This document shows, one piece after another, positions 6,007 to 12,938 of a DNA stretch of 14,776 nt. Every line of letters begins with the position of its first letter. Positions within the stretch are counted from its first letter, which is position 1. This DNA is from JAADDG01 sp964450755. GTDB taxonomy: Bacteria > Campylobacterota > Campylobacteria > Campylobacterales > JAADDG01. The notes under the pieces were generated by a model. It saw only the letters and a program-made list of their open reading frames with translations. It was not told where the DNA came from and made no database searches. The DNA lies in assembly GCA_964450755.1 (NCBI GenBank), contig CAYVDJ010000062.1:1-14776 (forward strand). The letters run 5' to 3'. A program made the translations under genes and the position numbers.

Positions 6007-7078
6007 TTTTGGAAAAAGATTGATTTTAACAACTTTCGGAGAATCTCACGGAAAAGCCATAGGAGCTGTTTTGGACGGAGTTCCGGCAGGATTGAAAATA
6101 GATGAGGAGTTTATACAAAGTGAACTTGACAGAAGAAAACCCGGACAAAACAAGTTTGCAACAGCAAGAAAAGAGGATGACAAAGTAGAGATCCTAAGCG
6201 GAGTATTTGAGGGCAAAAGCACCGGAACTCCGATAGCCATGGTTATTTTCAACAAAGATCAAAAAAGCAAAGACTACTCAGCCATCAAAGATATCTTCAG
6301 ACCCGGACATGCCGATTTTACCTATTGGAACAAATACGGTATAAGAGATTACAGAGGGGGAGGAAGAAGCAGCGCAAGAGAAACAGCCGCAAGAGTGGCG
6401 GCGGCAGCCGTTGCAAAACTTCTTTTGAAAGAGCTTGATATAAAGATACTAAGCGGAGTGTGTCAGATAGGAGATATTGAGGGGGAAAAAGAGGATTTTG
6501 ATTATGCCAAAACAAGTGAGATTTACACTCTTGATAAAGATTTGGAAGAGAAGCAAAAAGAGGCGATTTTAGAGGCCAAAGAGGCTCACGACTCCATAGG
6601 AGGGGCGGTTTTGGTCAAGATAAAAAACATCCCTCCCTCTCTTGGAGAACCGATCTATTATAAAATGGACGCTGTTTTGGCAGATGCGATGATGAGTATA
6701 AATGGCACCAAAGCTGTGGAAATCGGAGCCGGAACAAAAAGCGCATCTATGAGAGGAAGCGAAGATAACGATCAGATAGACAAAAACGGTTTTTTGTCAA
6801 ATAACAGCGGAGGAATCCTAGGCGGTATCAGCAATGCAGATGAGATCGTTTTGAAAGTCTATTTCAAACCGACTCCCTCCATCTTCCAACCACAAAAAAC
6901 AATCGATATTTACGGCAATGAAACAGTCTGCAACCTAAAAGGCAGACACGATCCCTGTATCGCCGTCAGAGGTTCGATAGTTGCCCAGTCAATGGCAGCT
7001 TTGGTAGTAGCCGATATGCTGCTTTTGAATATGGGAAGAAGGGTAGGGGATTTACAAAAGATCTACAAAACAGATTAA
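5999..7078 (+). CDS. aroC: Chorismate synthase
   Basis: A 359-residue chorismate synthase, which converts 5-enolpyruvylshikimate-3-phosphate to chorismate using reduced FMN and is the last shikimate-pathway step before aromatic amino acids and folate. Signatures are GESHG (14-18), RRKPGQ (45-50), RPGHAD (101-106), RGGGRSSARETAARVA (119-134) and GRHDPC (315-320). The start is GTG at 5999 with an AAAGGGA Shine-Dalgarno, overlapping the end of rnc by 8 bases. No ATG fits, since the family's conserved SFG(K/R)xxxxTTFGESHG begins immediately. It closes the TPR-rnhA-rnc operon and converges on the ABC permease gene with a one-base gap. Confidence 0.97.
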   Translation: MNSFGKRLILTTFGESHGKAIGAVLDGVPAGLKIDEEFIQSELDRRKPGQNKFATARKEDDKVEILSGVFEGKSTGTPIAMVIFNKDQKSKDYSAIKDIFRPGHADFTYWNKYGIRDYRGGGRSSARETAARVAAAAVAKLLLKELDIKILSGVCQIGDIEGEKEDFDYAKTSEIYTLDKDLEEKQKEAILEAKEAHDSIGGAVLVKIKNIPPSLGEPIYYKMDAVLADAMMSINGTKAVEIGAGTKSASMRGSEDNDQIDKNGFLSNNSGGILGGISNADEIVLKVYFKPTPSIFQPQKTIDIYGNETVCNLKGRHDPCIAVRGSIVAQSMAALVVADMLLLNMGRRVGDLQKIYKTD

Positions 7079-7079
7079 A

Positions 7080-8042
7080 TCAAACATTTCTCTTAAAATG
7101 CGGATTGAGTTTTAACAAAACAAGATCCGCTATCATATTGCCAAGCAGTGTCAAGAATGCCGAAATAATAAGTATCCCCATGATAACAGGATAGTCTCTG
7201 CTGAGTGCGCTTTGATAAAACAGAAGTCCCATTCCGTTTATTGAAAAGATGGATTCCAAAATTACGCTTCCTCCGATAAGTCCCGGCAACGAAAGACCCA
7301 AAATCGTAACAACAGGCGGAGAGAGGTTTGGAACTATATATCTTTTAAACAGAGATTCTTTGTCTATCCCTCTTGCTTTTGCAAAAAAGATATAATCGCT
7401 CTTTAAAATATCGATAGTCAATCCTCTTATATACATGGCAAGAGTTCCTATCCCTCCAAAAACCAGAACAAATATCGGAATAACAAGATGCCACGCTTCA
7501 TCAAGATAGTAGGAAAATCCGCTTTTTGTTTCGAGTGAATGAAGTCCGGATATCGGAAACCATCCGAGTTTTACCGAGAAGAACAAAATCAGCAATAAAG
7601 CAAGATAAAAAGAGGGAATGGCAAAACTGACAAGTGAAAACTGTTTTAATGCTCTGTCCAAAAAACTGTTTTGTTTCAGTGCCGCCTTTATCCCAAGATA
7701 GATGGCTGTAACAAATATAAAAATCATACTGATAATATTGATCGTCAAAGTGATTCCTATCCTTGAGAGTATCTCTTCTCTTACCGGTTTTCCACTTGCA
7801 AAAGAGATCCCAAAATCAAGATGCAAAATAGAATTTATCCATGAGAGATACTGCACATAAAGAGGTTTGTCAAGACCGTATATCGTTTTTAGATGTTCCA
7901 AAGACTCTTTTGTGATATTTGGGTTTAGATCACCGGCGGCAAAAAATGAGTTTGGCGCCAAATGAATAGCCAAAAAGGAGATAACGGAGATGATAAAGAG
8001 CATCATCCCCAGATAAGATATGTTTTTTATAAAAAGCTTCAT
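7080..8042 (-). CDS. ABC transporter permease, DppB/OppB type (orphan)
   Basis: A 320-residue inner-membrane permease of the peptide/nickel importer family. The first transmembrane helix (~10-28) is followed by the periplasmic region with the family motif YGLDKPLYVQYLSWI (55-69). Five more hydrophobic segments lie near 98-118, 138-158, 186-206, 242-262 and 285-305. The cytoplasmic EAA loop, which contacts the ATPase, is at ~216-240 (AKARGIDKESLFKRYIVPNL), and the protein ends with KLNPHF, akin to the usual LDPR tail. No partner permease, ATPase or binding protein is present in the window, so its substrate cannot be named and partners must be encoded elsewhere. It is the last gene of the gap-pgk-tpiA-fabI run, 44 bases after fabI, with a strong AAGGAG (8051-8056) eight bases before the ATG. 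Confidence 0.88.
   Translation of the reverse strand: MKLFIKNISYLGMMLFIISVISFLAIHLAPNSFFAAGDLNPNITKESLEHLKTIYGLDKPLYVQYLSWINSILHLDFGISFASGKPVREEILSRIGITLTINIISMIFIFVTAIYLGIKAALKQNSFLDRALKQFSLVSFAIPSFYLALLLILFFSVKLGWFPISGLHSLETKSGFSYYLDEAWHLVIPIFVLVFGGIGTLAMYIRGLTIDILKSDYIFFAKARGIDKESLFKRYIVPNLSPPVVTILGLSLPGLIGGSVILESIFSINGMGLLFYQSALSRDYPVIMGILIISAFLTLLGNMIADLVLLKLNPHFKRNV
7100..7130. terminator. Possible bidirectional terminator hairpin between aroC and the permease
   Basis: GCGGAT (7100-7105) pairs with ATCCGC (7125-7130), with an inner TTTT/AAAA stem, 21 bases after the aroC stop and inside the last codons of the permease gene. It is the only clear dyad near this convergent junction. No proper T-tract follows on either strand, so the call is weak and coding constraint may explain it. 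Confidence 0.27.
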
Positions 8043-8086
8043 CTTTAAATCTCCTTTTTACCGAAGTAAAGCGGTGGTAAAAAGTC

Positions 8087-8908
8087 CTATTTTTGCAGAT
8101 CCCATGCCAAATGGTTTTTACCCTCTTCATCTCTTTCAACGGCTGCCATACCCATTATATTGTATCCTGCATCAACATAATGAATTTCTCCCGTTACTCC
8201 AGAGGAGAGATCGCTTAGAAGATACATCGCGCTGTTTCCGACCTCTTCTATCGTAACATTCTTTTTCAAAGGAGCATTTGCCTCATTCCATTTGAGAATG
8301 GTTCTAAAATCTCCTATTCCGCTTGCCGCAAGAGTTTTGATCGGACCGGCACTTATAGCGTTGATCCTGATACCTCTTTTTCCAAGATCCACAGCCAGAT
8401 ATCTTACACTCGCTTCCAGTGCGGCTTTTGCCACACCCATAACATTGTAGTGAGGGATATACTCCACACTGCCTATGTAAGTCAGAGTTACGATAGAGGT
8501 ATTCTCACTCATAACAGGAAGCAAAGCCTGAGACAAAGAGATCAAGGAGAAAACGGAAGTATTCATCGCTATCTCGAAATCCTCTTTTTGTGTATCCAAA
8601 AATTCACCATCAAGCGCTCTTCTTGGAGCAAAAGCAACAGAATGAACCAAAAAGTCGATTTTGCCAAAATCTTTCTCTATGCTCTCTTTTAAAGCAACAA
8701 GTTCTTCATCTTTGTTTACATCAAGAGGATATATTTTATCACTGCCCAAATCCTTTGCGATAGGCTCTACCCTTTTTTTGAGCTGGTCGTTTAGATATGT
8801 AAAAGCAAGTTCCGCTCCCTGATCCCTACACGCTTTTGCTATGCCGTATGCAATCGATTTGTTATTGGCAACTCCGACAACCAGTCCTCTTTTACCTTTC
8901 ATTATCAT
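8087..8908 (-). CDS. fabI: Enoyl-[acyl-carrier-protein] reductase (NADH), FabI type
   Basis: A 273-residue FabI, which carries out the last reduction in each round of type II fatty-acid elongation. It is a short-chain dehydrogenase fold with the divergent FabI nucleotide-binding loop GVANNKSIAYGIA (12-24). The active site is Tyr144, Tyr154 and Lys161 (LTYIGSVEYIPHYNVMGVAK), equivalent to Tyr146, Tyr156 and Lys163 of E. coli. SAGPIKTLAASGI matches the substrate-loop region. The C-terminus runs past the YNIMGM motif as usual. The first ATG forms an ATGA overlap with the tpiA stop; a second ATG two codons later is also possible. Position after gap-pgk-tpiA ties lipid synthesis to the triose-phosphate genes, as I recall for C. 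jejuni. Confidence 0.96.
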   Translation of the reverse strand: MIMKGKRGLVVGVANNKSIAYGIAKACRDQGAELAFTYLNDQLKKRVEPIAKDLGSDKIYPLDVNKDEELVALKESIEKDFGKIDFLVHSVAFAPRRALDGEFLDTQKEDFEIAMNTSVFSLISLSQALLPVMSENTSIVTLTYIGSVEYIPHYNVMGVAKAALEASVRYLAVDLGKRGIRINAISAGPIKTLAASGIGDFRTILKWNEANAPLKKNVTIEEVGNSAMYLLSDLSSGVTGEIHYVDAGYNIMGMAAVERDEEGKNHLAWDLQK

Positions 8909-9624
8909 CTGTTTTCCTCCGCCGTTTTTTTAGAAATTTCTATGATTTCGCAAAATGTTTCAACATTCCAACTTGCAGTTCCTATCAAAAGACCGTTGCA
9001 GTTGGGTATTGTTAAAATTTCTTCCGCATTTGAGGTTTTGACACTTCCACCATACAAAAGAGGAGCTTTTATATCTGATCTTAGTTTTGCAAGTACCTCT
9101 TCTATATCTTTGCTTTTAGCGGTAAGTCCCGTACCTATAGCCCATACAGGTTCATATGCAACCACAAGTTTATCATAATTTAAATCAATATTTTCTAATT
9201 GTTTGTAGATATATTCAACTACCGCATCAAAACCTCTCTCTCTTATCTCTTTTGGTTCTCCTACACAATAGACTATCTCAAATTCATGCTCTGCAAAAAA
9301 CTGAAACTTTTTTGCTATCAGTTTTTGTGGTTCATTTAAAATATGTCTTCTTTCGCTATGTCCAAGCAAGATTGTTTTGATATTGAACTCTTCTATCTGT
9401 TCAAGTCCTATTTCACCTGTATATGAACCGTTTTTTACCGGATAGGCGTTTTGGATACCTACCGTTATATTGTTATATTCAAAATTATCCAAAGCCGTAA
9501 ACGGAGGGAAAACCATGATTTTATCTTTTATCTCTCTTGGAGAGATAAAATCATTCAATTTATCAATATACTCTTTTGTGCTGCCTCTTGTATGATTTGT
9601 TTTGAAATTTGCGGCTATTATCAT
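8905..9624 (-). CDS. tpiA: Triose-phosphate isomerase
   Basis: A 239-residue TIM-barrel enzyme interconverting dihydroxyacetone phosphate and glyceraldehyde-3-phosphate. Catalytic residues are Asn6 and Lys8 (AANFKTN), His89 in GHSERR and Glu158 in AYEPVWAIGTG, with the phosphate-binding LLYGGSV near the end. The N-terminal ANFKTNHTR replaces the common GNWKMN, which I believe is usual for Campylobacterota. It is slightly shorter than the ~250-residue norm, as in relatives. It overlaps pgk upstream by 4 bases and fabI downstream by 4, so coupling is likely. Codons 24-37 contain two competing perfect inverted repeats, reported separately. Confidence 0.97.
   Translation of the reverse strand: MIIAANFKTNHTRGSTKEYIDKLNDFISPREIKDKIMVFPPFTALDNFEYNNITVGIQNAYPVKNGSYTGEIGLEQIEEFNIKTILLGHSERRHILNEPQKLIAKKFQFFAEHEFEIVYCVGEPKEIRERGFDAVVEYIYKQLENIDLNYDKLVVAYEPVWAIGTGLTAKSKDIEEVLAKLRSDIKAPLLYGGSVKTSNAEEILTIPNCNGLLIGTASWNVETFCEIIEISKKTAEENR
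9515..9554 (-). other. Pair of mutually exclusive inverted repeats inside tpiA
   Basis: Within codons ~24-37 of tpiA, an 11-base perfect dyad (9515-9525 with 9544-9554) and a 10-base perfect dyad (9526-9535 with 9541-9550, five-base loop) share the segment 9544-9550. Only one can form at a time in the mRNA. Both are AT-rich, and function is not shown. Confidence 0.4.
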
Positions 9625-10841
9625 AGAGCTTCCACCCTCTCTTCTATCCTGTCCACCTCTAAAACTTCTATACCGGGCAGTTTTTTACCTTCCAAAAGTT
9701 CCAGACTCGCCCCGCCTCCGGTGGAGATAAAAGTCATCTCGTCAACATCTCCCGCTCTTGCAACGACATCTGCCGTATCACCTCCACCGACAATCGTTGT
9801 TGCGTGAGATTCGGAGATATAGTGAGACATCTTTATACTTCCTTTTGAGAATTTATCCATCTCGAAAACTCCCATAGGACCGTTCCACAAAATAGTCTGC
9901 GCATCATTGATGGCTTCTCGAAAGAGTCTTGAGGTTGCAGGTCCCACATCAAGTCCCATCCAATCTTTTGGAATCTCCTGAATAGGCAAAAATTTGATAG
10001 GCGCTCTGTCGTTTAGTTCAGGTGCTACTACGACATCAACAGGAAGATAAAATTTTACATTCAAATCCAGTGCTTTTTGCATAATATCTTTTGCATCTTC
10101 AATCAGATCATTTTCTACAAGAGAGTTTCCTATCTCATATCCCATCGCTTTTAAAAATGTAAATGCCATACCGCCACCGATAATAAGCTTATCTACAACA
10201 TGTATGAGATTGGTCAAAGCCTGTAGTTTGCCAGAAACCTTGCTTCCTCCTACAACTGCGATAAAAGGGCGTGTTGGATTTTGGATAATCTTATAAAAGA
10301 AATTTATCTCTTTTGAAAGCAAAAATCCTCCCGCTCTTTTTCCTTTTGAATAGAGAGTCGGAAGCGCATATATGGAAGCATGTTTTCTGTGAGATGCACC
10401 AAATGCATCGTTTACATATACATTACCCATTTGTCTGAGTTTTTTGGCAAACTCTATATCATTTTTTGTTTCACCCTCTTCAAAACGAAGATTTTCCAAA
10501 AGAAGTATCTGTCCTTTTTCCAATGAAGCGGCTTTGCTCATGGCATCTTCACCCACTACATCTTTTGCCATTATGATATCTCTTTTCAAAAGAGATTTAA
10601 GTCTTTTGGCAACGGGTTTTAAGGAGTATTTGTCTTCAAATAGACCGGGTTTTGGTCTTTTGAAATGACTTGCCAAAACAAGTGAGCAGTTATGATCCAA
10701 ACAGTATCTGATGGTACTCAAAGCGGCTCTTATCCTTCTATCATCCGAAATATTTCCAAATTCATCGGTAGGAACATTAAAATCACATCTGATAAAAACT
10801 TTTTCTCCGTCTATTTCTATGTCTCTGACAGTAGGTATCAT
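9621..10841 (-). CDS. pgk: Phosphoglycerate kinase
   Basis: A 406-residue two-domain kinase converting 1,3-bisphosphoglycerate and ADP to 3-phosphoglycerate and ATP, or the reverse in autotrophic or gluconeogenic flow. Visible signatures are FIRCDFNVP (16-24), the substrate-contact segments LASHFKRPKPG and LLENLRF, GGSKVSGKL, the nucleotide-site WNGPMGVFE, and the C-terminal GGGDTADVV and STGGGASLELLEG. The start follows an AGGA-type ribosome site, and the gene lies 24 bases after gap. Its stop overlaps the tpiA start by 4 bases. Length and motifs are normal, with no sign of disruption. Confidence 0.97.
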   Translation of the reverse strand: MIPTVRDIEIDGEKVFIRCDFNVPTDEFGNISDDRRIRAALSTIRYCLDHNCSLVLASHFKRPKPGLFEDKYSLKPVAKRLKSLLKRDIIMAKDVVGEDAMSKAASLEKGQILLLENLRFEEGETKNDIEFAKKLRQMGNVYVNDAFGASHRKHASIYALPTLYSKGKRAGGFLLSKEINFFYKIIQNPTRPFIAVVGGSKVSGKLQALTNLIHVVDKLIIGGGMAFTFLKAMGYEIGNSLVENDLIEDAKDIMQKALDLNVKFYLPVDVVVAPELNDRAPIKFLPIQEIPKDWMGLDVGPATSRLFREAINDAQTILWNGPMGVFEMDKFSKGSIKMSHYISESHATTIVGGGDTADVVARAGDVDEMTFISTGGGASLELLEGKKLPGIEVLEVDRIEERVEAL

Positions 10842-10865
10842 CGTTTTATCCTATCCTTTACAATT

Positions 10866-11870
10866 TTATTTATAGTTTCCGACATGAAGAGCCATATCTA
10901 CAAGTCTGCAAGAGTAACCCCACTCATTATCATACCATGCCATAACTTTTAGCATATTACCCTCTATCACCTGAGTCAAATCTGCCGCAACTATCGAACT
11001 GATGGAGCTTCCTACAAAATCTTGAGAAACTCTTTTATCATGATCTACACTGATGATGCCTTGATATTCGTTTCTCTCTTTTTCTTCAAATACTTTGATA
11101 ACTTCTTCTACAGTAGTATTTTTCTTTAAAATTACATTCAGGTCAACCATAGAAACATCAGCAGTCGGAACTCTTACACTTTGCCCGTGAAGTTTGCCTT
11201 TTAGATTTGGCATAACAAGTCCTATCGCTTTGGCGGCACCGGTAGTGGTAGGTATCATATTGACAGCTGCCGCTCTAGCTCTTCTTGGATCTTTTGAATG
11301 TTTGACATCAAGTATCTTCTGATCATTTGTATAAGAGTGGATAGTAGTCATCAAACCTTTTTCTATTCCGAATGTATCATCGATAATTTTGGTAATGGGA
11401 GCGAGACAGTTTGTAGTACAACTTGCATTTGAAACAATAGTTTCACCTTTGTATTTGTCTTCATTTACGCCTATAACAAAAGTTGGTGTATCATCTTTTG
11501 CAGGAGCGGAAAAGACAACCTTTTTAATGCCGTTATTTATATAAGGCTGGGATTTTTCCTGAGTCAAAAATGCACCGGTACACTCTAATAGTATCTCTGC
11601 ACCATATTTTGCGAAATCGAGTTTGTTAGGATCTCTGTCGGCTAAAAATTTTACTCTGTCTTTGCCTATTTGCATATAATCATCTTCCAAAATTTTAACT
11701 TCTTCACTGAACATACTGTGAACGGAGTCATATTTTAAAAGATATTCTGTCATCTCTCTTTTTGCAGTATCATTGACAGCAACTAATTCGATATCATCTC
11801 TTTTGGCGATGATTCTTGCCACACATCTGCCTATTCTTCCAAATCCGTTGATTGCAACTTTTAAAGCCAT
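10866..11870 (-). CDS. gap: Glyceraldehyde-3-phosphate dehydrogenase
   Basis: A 334-residue GAPDH. The NAD-binding GFGRIGR motif is at residues 9-15, Asp34 in VNDTA is consistent with NAD preference, the catalytic Cys151 is in SNASCTTNC and the catalytic His178 in HSYTNDQ. I set the start at the ATG at 11870, which gives MALKVAINGFGRIGR and has AAGGGA just upstream. An in-frame ATG at 11915 would add 15 residues (beginning MPIYIVINY) with no family counterpart, and those codons overlap likely promoter sequence. It is the first gene of the gap-pgk-tpiA-fabI-permease unit and diverges from nadD. In a chemolithoautotroph the unit would serve gluconeogenesis; direction of flux cannot be read here. 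Confidence 0.97.
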   Translation of the reverse strand: MALKVAINGFGRIGRCVARIIAKRDDIELVAVNDTAKREMTEYLLKYDSVHSMFSEEVKILEDDYMQIGKDRVKFLADRDPNKLDFAKYGAEILLECTGAFLTQEKSQPYINNGIKKVVFSAPAKDDTPTFVIGVNEDKYKGETIVSNASCTTNCLAPITKIIDDTFGIEKGLMTTIHSYTNDQKILDVKHSKDPRRARAAAVNMIPTTTGAAKAIGLVMPNLKGKLHGQSVRVPTADVSMVDLNVILKKNTTVEEVIKVFEEKERNEYQGIISVDHDKRVSQDFVGSSISSIVAADLTQVIEGNMLKVMAWYDNEWGYSCRLVDMALHVGNYK

Positions 11871-11970
11871 GTTTTCCCTTTTTATTGTATAATTTATAAC
11901 TATATAAATCGGCATTTATATAAATAATTTCATGATGATCTTATCAAAAGAAAGGTTTAACGACAATTAA
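11871..11970. promoter_or_regulatory. Divergent promoter region of gap and nadD
   Basis: This 100-base, very AT-rich gap separates the two divergent units. On the plus strand TATAAT at 11888-11893 could serve nadD with a leader of about 70 bases, and TATAAA lies at 11919-11924. On the minus strand TATAGT near 11898-11903 is a possible -10 for gap. AAGGGA at 11874-11879 (minus) is the gap ribosome site. nadD has no close Shine-Dalgarno. No operator dyad stands out. Confidence 0.4.
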
Positions 11971-12528
11971 ATGAAAATAGCTCTTTTTGGAGGTTCTTTT
12001 GACCCGCCACATATAGGACATATTAAAATAATTCAAACTTCTTTAAAAGAACTTGATATTGATCGTATTTTTGTATGCCCTACCTATCTAAATCCTTTCA
12101 AAAAAGAGTATCACGCTCCTCCGCAGACAAGATTAAAATGGTTAAAAAAACTATTGAAAAATTATCAAAATGTATCGATTTGTAACTACGAAATAAAACA
12201 GAACCGTCCTGTGCCTACTATTGAAACTGTTTTATATCTTTACAAACATTTTCAAATAGAAAAAATATACCTTCTTATCGGTGCGGATAATCTGGACTCC
12301 TTGGAGAGATGGAAAGATATAAAAAGACTCAAAGAACTCGTAAAATTTGTAATTATAACAAGAGACGACAAAAAAATTCCAAAACACTTGAAAAAACTGA
12401 CGGTAAATGTTAATATCAGCTCTACAAAACTGAGAGAAAAAACAGATAAAAGATTTTTACCCTCACAGATTGCTGATGAGGTGGAAAGCTACTATATGAA
12501 AAAAGGAAATCAATGGAAAAAAGAGTAG
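11971..12528 (+). CDS. nadD: Nicotinate-nucleotide adenylyltransferase
   Basis: A 185-residue nucleotidyltransferase that joins ATP and nicotinate mononucleotide to make deamido-NAD in NAD synthesis. It has GGSFDPPHIGH at residues 7-17 (phosphate-binding and HxGH motifs) and the C-terminal ISSTKLRE motif near 149-156. LLIGADNLDSLERWK in the middle is typical of NadD rather than of PPAT (CoaD). The ATG is fixed by the immediate MKIALFGGSFDP. It overlaps rsfS by 16 bases, an arrangement seen widely in bacteria. It supplies the cofactor used by the divergently encoded GAPDH and by FabI. Confidence 0.96.
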   Translation: MKIALFGGSFDPPHIGHIKIIQTSLKELDIDRIFVCPTYLNPFKKEYHAPPQTRLKWLKKLLKNYQNVSICNYEIKQNRPVPTIETVLYLYKHFQIEKIYLLIGADNLDSLERWKDIKRLKELVKFVIITRDDKKIPKHLKKLTVNVNISSTKLREKTDKRFLPSQIADEVESYYMKKGNQWKKE

Positions 12529-12839
12529 AAAACATCGTATCTTTGCTGGATGAAAAAAAGGCTGAAAATATTCAGGCATTTAATTTAAAAGACAAAGATT
12601 ATTTTGTTGATGAAGTTATCATCGCATCAACTTTGGGAGACAGGCACGGATCGGCACTGCTTGATTATTTAAAAAAATCTCTTAAAGAAAAAAATGAAAA
12701 ATTTTTGCATATCGAAGAGAGTGACAGCTGGATAGTGATAGATTTGGGAGATATTCTGATTCATCTGATGACACCGGAATACAGATCCAGATACAATCTC
12801 GAAGAGTTTCTTCAGGAGAGAAACATAGAAAGATCGTAA
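12513..12839 (+). CDS. rsfS: Ribosomal silencing factor RsfS
   Basis: A 108-residue RsfS (YbeB/Iojap) protein, which binds uL14 on the 50S subunit and blocks subunit joining when nutrients fall. The family core is visible: DYFVDEVIIASTLGDRHGSA, then SDSWIVIDLGDILIHLM, then TPEYRSRYNLEEF. These match the standard D(Y/F)xVIxTG...H...A...W...D.GD..VH.M...R..Y.LE pattern. Its ATG lies within the end of nadD, so the two are very likely co-translated. A T-rich tract follows the stop, but I see no clear hairpin. Confidence 0.95.
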   Translation: MEKRVENIVSLLDEKKAENIQAFNLKDKDYFVDEVIIASTLGDRHGSALLDYLKKSLKEKNEKFLHIEESDSWIVIDLGDILIHLMTPEYRSRYNLEEFLQERNIERS

Positions 12840-12897
12840 TATTTTTTTTACTTTTGTTTTTATAATTTCCATTTAATAATCAATAAGCCTTCTATTG

Positions 12898-12906
12898 TGG
12901 TATAAT
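12898..12906 (+). promoter_or_regulatory. Extended -10 promoter for the two outer-membrane protein genes
   Basis: TGGTATAAT is a perfect TGn-TATAAT box. Transcription starting near 12913 gives a leader of about 26 bases containing AAAGGA (12926-12931), seven bases before the ATG at 12939. No -35 is evident. The rest of the rsfS-to-OMP gap (12840-12938) shows only AT-rich sequence. Confidence 0.6.
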
Positions 12907-12938
12907 AAAATCAGAACAAGCCAATAAAGGAAAATGTT

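Noticed and set aside
6779..6798. Perfect 8-base stem GACAAAAA/TTTTTGTC with a CGGT loop, terminator-like
   Set aside because: It lies in the middle of aroC and encodes the ordinary DKNGFLS segment; there is no reason to end transcription there.
11871..11915. Upstream ATG giving gap a 15-residue N-terminal extension
   Set aside because: The extension has no GAPDH counterpart, overlaps likely promoter sequence, and a good ribosome site precedes the downstream ATG.
12840..12897. T-rich tract after rsfS as a rho-independent terminator
   Set aside because: No stable GC-containing stem precedes the T-run, so I do not call a terminator.
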